A stretch of DNA of 64,000 nt from Sphingomonas_B tabacisoli (GTDB lineage Bacteria > Pseudomonadota > Alphaproteobacteria > Sphingomonadales > Sphingomonadaceae): NCBI RefSeq assembly GCF_042678385.1, contig NZ_JBHUDY010000001.1, forward strand, positions 1,178,001-1,242,000, given 5' to 3'. The notes under the pieces were generated by a model. It ran no database searches and had not been told where the DNA came from. It was given only the letters and a program-made list of their open reading frames with translations. Shown here one piece after another: positions 60,693 to 64,000 of this stretch (the stretch's first letter is position 1; each line of letters opens with the position of its first letter). The position numbers and the translations under genes were made by a program.

Positions 60693-61643
60693 TCAGGAGA
60701 AGCCGCTATCGGGTCTCGTCTCGGCAAGGATTGGCGGGCCCAGTTCAGACGCAACTTCGATAAATAGTCTTCTAAGCCATGCCAGACCAAGATCGCTGGC
60801 AGTACGCCCGTGATGCTGCATGATAACCGGCATCAGCGACACATCAAAGGGCGGCGCGAAGATGCGGAGCTTGAAGCGCTCGCGAAAGCGGTGAGCGATA
60901 TGGGTACTAATTGTCGCGACGCAGTCAGTTTCGGCGACTACCTCAAGCAAGGCTCCTATGCTGGGCAACCAGACCATCACTTCGCGCGGCATGTCGATGC
61001 TTCGCAGGAAGTTGATATGGCCTTCGCCAACGATGAAAGCGGCGTGCCGGGCCGAACTGTATTGGTGCGCCGTCAACCTCTCGCCCCGAAAGCTGCTCTT
61101 GGTGCCGGCGATACAGGTCAACGCCTCGTCGTAGAGCTTTTCCTCGGGAAGGGTGCCTCCGAGGTCCTGCTTGAGGCTGATACAGAGGTCGGCCTCGGCC
61201 TTGCTTAATTGATCCAGCGCAATCGGCGAGTAGGGCATCAGCCGGATCTTCGTTCCGGGCGCTTCGGCCTTCAGCCGCTGTATTAGTGGCGGCATGAGGA
61301 CATAGGATACGAAATCCGCGGCGATCACGCGGAATTCCCGGTCCGACAGGGCGGGATCGAACGCTGCGCCGCGCATCGCGAACTCACGCAGTCTCGCAAG
61401 CAGATCGGTTAACTCCGACCGCAATACTAGACCAAGCGCGGTCGGCGTCATCTCGCCACCCACCCTCGTCACAATGGGGTCGTTAAAATGTCGGCGCAAA
61501 CGCGTCAGCGCGTTGCTGACCGCCGATTGCGTAAGATTGAGGCGGGCCGCCGCCCTGCTGACGTGCCGTTCGCTGAAAACCGCGTCCAATGCGACGAGCA
61601 AGTTGAGGTCAAGTTCGGCCAGACGGACACTCGCAACACGCAT
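60693..61643 (-). CDS. LysR-type transcriptional regulator
   Basis: 316 residues with the N-terminal helix-turn-helix LNLLVALDAVFSERHVSRAAARLNLTQSAVSNALTRLRRHFNDPIV, then a PBP2-like effector domain (ALSDREFRVIAADFVSYVLMPPLI, ADLCISLKQD). It is divergent from two other LysR genes. A 14-bp palindrome lies 36 nt upstream of its start. It is a candidate regulator of the flavin module. Confidence 0.92.
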   Translation of the reverse strand: MRVASVRLAELDLNLLVALDAVFSERHVSRAAARLNLTQSAVSNALTRLRRHFNDPIVTRVGGEMTPTALGLVLRSELTDLLARLREFAMRGAAFDPALSDREFRVIAADFVSYVLMPPLIQRLKAEAPGTKIRLMPYSPIALDQLSKAEADLCISLKQDLGGTLPEEKLYDEALTCIAGTKSSFRGERLTAHQYSSARHAAFIVGEGHINFLRSIDMPREVMVWLPSIGALLEVVAETDCVATISTHIAHRFRERFKLRIFAPPFDVSLMPVIMQHHGRTASDLGLAWLRRLFIEVASELGPPILAETRPDSGFS

Positions 61644-61678
61644 TGTATCATTTTAAAAAATGTAACTGCCAACGTCTA

Positions 61679-61692
61679 GTGATTTGAATCAC
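61679..61692. promoter_or_regulatory. GTGATTTGAATCAC palindrome upstream of the leftward LysR gene
   Basis: A 6-bp inverted repeat GTGATT/AATCAC with a 2-nt centre in the divergent LysR intergenic region. It is AT-rich and symmetric as expected of LysR-type operators. A second short inverted repeat CATTTT/AAAATG lies near 61649-61662. Confidence 0.5.
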
Positions 61693-61784
61693 GACGAGCA
61701 CAGGCGGATAGTGCCTTTCAATGGCAGGCTCGGCTGCCAAGACGACCGCCCGGAAAGTGGCGATGGTACGCGAAAGGGTTTTGG

Positions 61785-62165
61785 ATGAACCTCGACCGTT
61801 TCAATCTCAACCTCTTTGTCGCCTTCGAGGCGCTGGCGGAGTCCAAGACGCTGACCGAAGCGGCGGGAACTCTGTTCATTACCCAGTCGGCCTTGAGCGT
61901 GGCGTTGCGCCAGATGCGGGAATATTTCGGCGACGAGCTATTTGTCTTTCGTCCAAAGCAGAAAGAACTAACGCCCCTCGCCCGCGACTTGCAGCCCCGA
62001 ATTCGCGAAATCCTTGGAACCGCAAAGGCGACGCTTAGGCTGCGAGACGAATTCGCACGATCGCATTCGGCGTTCCATCCTGGCGTGGTGGCGCTGCCCA
62101 GGCGAGAGATGGCGAGCGTTTGTTCCGGATCGAGCGGTGGGACGGAGGAGCGCATCGCCGCATGA
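61785..62165 (+). pseudogene. Truncated LysR-type regulator (DNA-binding part only)
   Basis: 126 codons. Residues 1-90 are a clear LysR helix-turn-helix (FNLNLFVAFEALAESKTLTEAAGTLFITQSALSVALRQMREYFGDELF). The effector-binding domain is missing and the tail (HPGVVALPRREMASVCSG) is unrelated. A full LysR gene follows at 62268. It may be non-functional, or a DNA-binding fragment that interferes with its neighbours. Confidence 0.75.
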
Positions 62166-62267
62166 CCGAGCCGGCTCCGCGTTCAAAAGGGATGCGTCAC
62201 GCAGATGCTCTGCCGGTGAGCCCGGGACATCTGGTTAGCCTGCCTCAGCGCGACGGAGAGCGATAGG

Positions 62268-63311
62268 ATGCAGCTTAGCCGCTTCGATCTCAATTTATTG
62301 CGTTCGCTTGACGCCTTGCTTGAGCACCGCAACGTCACCCGGGCAGCTGACCAGCTGTTCGTGTCGCAGCAGGCGATGAGTGGCGCACTTCACCGTTTGC
62401 GGGAGCATTTTGAGGACGAACTTCTCGTTCGGATTGGCCGGAACTACGAACTCAGTCCACGCGCGCACTCGCTTGTTCTGCCAGTTCGCGACGCCCTGCT
62501 TGCCGCGCAGGCGGCGCTCAACGCGCAACCCAGCTTCGATCCCGCGACAGCGCGATCGACATTCTCGATCGCCATGTCGGATTACGCGACTTTCGTGGTC
62601 TTGCCAGGTTTGTTGCGACGGCTGGCCACTGAAGCGCCTGGAATCGGCTGCCATGTCGAAGCATTGACGCAAGACAGCTTTGCCCGACTCGAAAAGGGCG
62701 ATCTCGACTTCTGCCTGACGGCGCATGGCTGGCGCCTATACGCCAATTACCGTCCCACCCGGGACATTCGCGTGGAGGAGGCCTTTCACGACGACTTTGT
62801 CTGTGTTCTAGATAATGGTCATCTGAACGCCAATGACGACATCAGCCTAGAGCTGTACCGCAGGCTTCCGCATAATTCGGTGCGGTTCGGGAAAGGCATA
62901 GCCACCGTCGTTGAGCAGGCCTGGATGAAGTCCGGGCTCGAAATAAACGTCGCAGCGACGGCGCCGAACTTCTCGAGCCTCATCTTCATGCTTCCGGGGA
63001 CGTCGCTCATCGCAACCGCGCAGCGCCGGCTGGCGGGGATCCTGGCGCCAATTCTTGGTCTGAAACTCGCCGAATGCCCGCTTCCGATCCCCCCACTTCG
63101 AGAGAACATTCTGTGGCACGCGCGGAACGAGGGCAGCCCGGTTCATCGATACCTGCGCGACGCGTTAGTCAAGTCCTGCGTTGATTGCGAACGCGAAACG
63201 GGCTCCCGCCAACCACAAGGTGCGCTTGTAGTACCTAACCGCGGATGTGATTTTTCGGCTTTCAAGAAACGGCGCATGAGGGCCGAGACAAGACAACACG
63301 AAAATGGTTGA
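62268..63311 (+). CDS. LysR-type transcriptional regulator
   Basis: 347 residues starting at the ATG at 62268 behind GGAGAG. The helix-turn-helix (FDLNLLRSLDALLEHRNVTRAADQLFVSQQAMSGALHRLREHFEDELLV) is followed by an effector domain (STFSIAMSDYATFVVLPGLLRRL). About 35 residues beyond the normal LysR end form a basic tail. It probably controls the VOC gene downstream or the flavin module upstream. Confidence 0.9.
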   Translation: MQLSRFDLNLLRSLDALLEHRNVTRAADQLFVSQQAMSGALHRLREHFEDELLVRIGRNYELSPRAHSLVLPVRDALLAAQAALNAQPSFDPATARSTFSIAMSDYATFVVLPGLLRRLATEAPGIGCHVEALTQDSFARLEKGDLDFCLTAHGWRLYANYRPTRDIRVEEAFHDDFVCVLDNGHLNANDDISLELYRRLPHNSVRFGKGIATVVEQAWMKSGLEINVAATAPNFSSLIFMLPGTSLIATAQRRLAGILAPILGLKLAECPLPIPPLRENILWHARNEGSPVHRYLRDALVKSCVDCERETGSRQPQGALVVPNRGCDFSAFKKRRMRAETRQHENG

Positions 63312-63499
63312 GGAGTGGAAGTTGACCAGCCGGCAAGCGCCGACGCGTCCGCACAATTGCGACGCCTGCACCCCATTCCCCTCGGGTTATTCGACGCACC
63401 GGCTGACGTCGCGCAGGCGCCAGGGGATTGTTCGCGCCGGGCGCTTCCACGCCAACATGCACGGAAAGCTCCATCGCCCAATCCACGGAGTTATCTGAG

Positions 63500-64000
63500 A
63501 TGGCCATCACAGGGATTCGCTCCTTGGTCTATAGCGTCGGAGACGTCGCGACATCCGCGCGATTCTTCGAGGACTTCGGGCTGCGCCCGTTGGGCGGCGG
63601 CGAAGTTCGCAGGTTCGATCTGCCGGAGGGGTCCGAAGTGGTGATCCGGCACCGCGATGACCCAGAGCTGCCTGCGTCGTCACTTGTCGGTGACGGCGTC
63701 CGCGAGGTTGTCTGGGGCGTCGACACGCAGGCTTCGCTGGACGCTCTCGCTGCTGATATTGGACGCGATCGCGGAATCGTCCGCAGTCCCGACGGCGTTA
63801 TTCGCTTTCTGACTGACTTTGGGATTGCGATGGGGCTTACCCTATTCACCCGTAAGACAGTCGTCTGCGCGCCTGATCAGGTCAACGCGCCTGGGCATGT
63901 CCGAAGACTCAACCAGCATCGGAAATGGCGTCTAAGGGCTCATCCCAAAGGCATCGCCCATGTCGTCTTCGCGATCCCCGATTTCGAGAATGGCTACGCT
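63500..64000 (+). CDS. VOC-superfamily (glyoxalase/extradiol dioxygenase-type) protein, cut by window end
   Basis: At least 167 residues from the ATG at 63500 behind GGAG. The first vicinal-oxygen-chelate module (MAITGIRSLVYSVGDVATSARFFEDFGLRPL) is followed by an internal linker, and a second module begins at GIAHVVFAIPDFENGYA, as in extradiol dioxygenases and some glyoxalases. Metal ligands of the second module lie outside the window. The 188-nt gap upstream holds no convincing gene. Confidence 0.8.
   Translation, partial: MAITGIRSLVYSVGDVATSARFFEDFGLRPLGGGEVRRFDLPEGSEVVIRHRDDPELPASSLVGDGVREVVWGVDTQASLDALAADIGRDRGIVRSPDGVIRFLTDFGIAMGLTLFTRKTVVCAPDQVNAPGHVRRLNQHRKWRLRAHPKGIAHVVFAIPDFENGYA

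Noticed and set aside
63312..63499. Short open frames between the last LysR gene and the VOC gene
   Set aside because: No motif or ribosome site; composition is that of out-of-frame high-GC sequence.
15271..64000. Second copy of the tRNA 3' end as right attachment site
   Set aside because: No matching direct repeat was noticed on reading; it may lie beyond the window, so no attachment site is listed.
1..64000. CRISPR array or toxin-antitoxin pair
   Set aside because: No regularly spaced repeat series and no convincing small toxin/antitoxin gene pair were seen.

Overview
The window reads as a high-GC alphaproteobacterial chromosome, most likely a sphingomonad (Sphingomonadales). The signs are a GyrA with an acidic tail, TonB-dependent uptake, small Ala-rich secreted proteins, an S8 protease with PFYG repeats and an ACAD/SDR/CoA-transferase-rich catabolic region. 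No 16S gene is present, so the genus is not resolved.

Bases 1-15,350 look like core chromosome: a c-di-GMP GGDEF/EAL protein (cut by the left edge), a secreted subtilisin-like protease, tRNA-Leu(UAA), an ABC-2 exporter pair, a peptidyl-prolyl isomerase, a two-hairpin REP element, gyrA, two secreted proteins, an Lrp/AsnC regulator and a histidine kinase with a degenerate ATPase domain. At 15,271 lies a CAU-anticodon tRNA. A P4-type tyrosine integrase and an AlpA-like regulator follow at once, the usual left end of an integrative element. Everything to the right may be accessory, with gene fragments near the junction (17.5-19.4 kb).

Bases 19.5-54.3 kb form a large CoA-thioester catabolic region in several divergent operons: acyl-CoA dehydrogenases, short-chain dehydrogenases, two SCP2-type thiolase/aldolase plus OB-fold (DUF35) pairs, tandem class III CoA-transferases, a thiolase, a two-domain enoyl-CoA hydratase/3-hydroxyacyl-CoA dehydrogenase, an acyl-CoA synthetase, a GMC oxidoreductase, PhyH, a TonB receptor, an MFS transporter, and LuxR- and GntR-type regulators. 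Two sets combine an APH-fold kinase-like protein with an ACAD11-like dehydrogenase and an SDR. This resembles the levulinate LvaA/C/D logic and the ACAD10/11 route, in which 4-hydroxyacyl-CoA is phosphorylated and isomerised. One set also carries an overlapping 105-residue protein in the LvaB position. The Ltp/DUF35 pairs and a short plus a long ACAD (ChsE1/ChsE2-like sizes) suggest a branched, steroid-like or terpenoid side chain as substrate. The substrate itself cannot be read from the sequence.

Bases 54.3-56.9 kb are gene-poor and hold a GntR remnant, an acetyltransferase and a small monooxygenase-like protein. Bases 56.9-64 kb form a flavin-linked module: a MetE-like protein without zinc ligands, a frameshifted LLM flavin monooxygenase, a RibB paralogue, a flavin reductase, three LysR genes (one truncated) and a VOC/extradiol-type protein cut by the right edge. 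Shared intergenic motifs (a CGCTAGG element, and a TTATGATCA palindrome at equal distance from two start codons) suggest common regulation of the catabolic operons.
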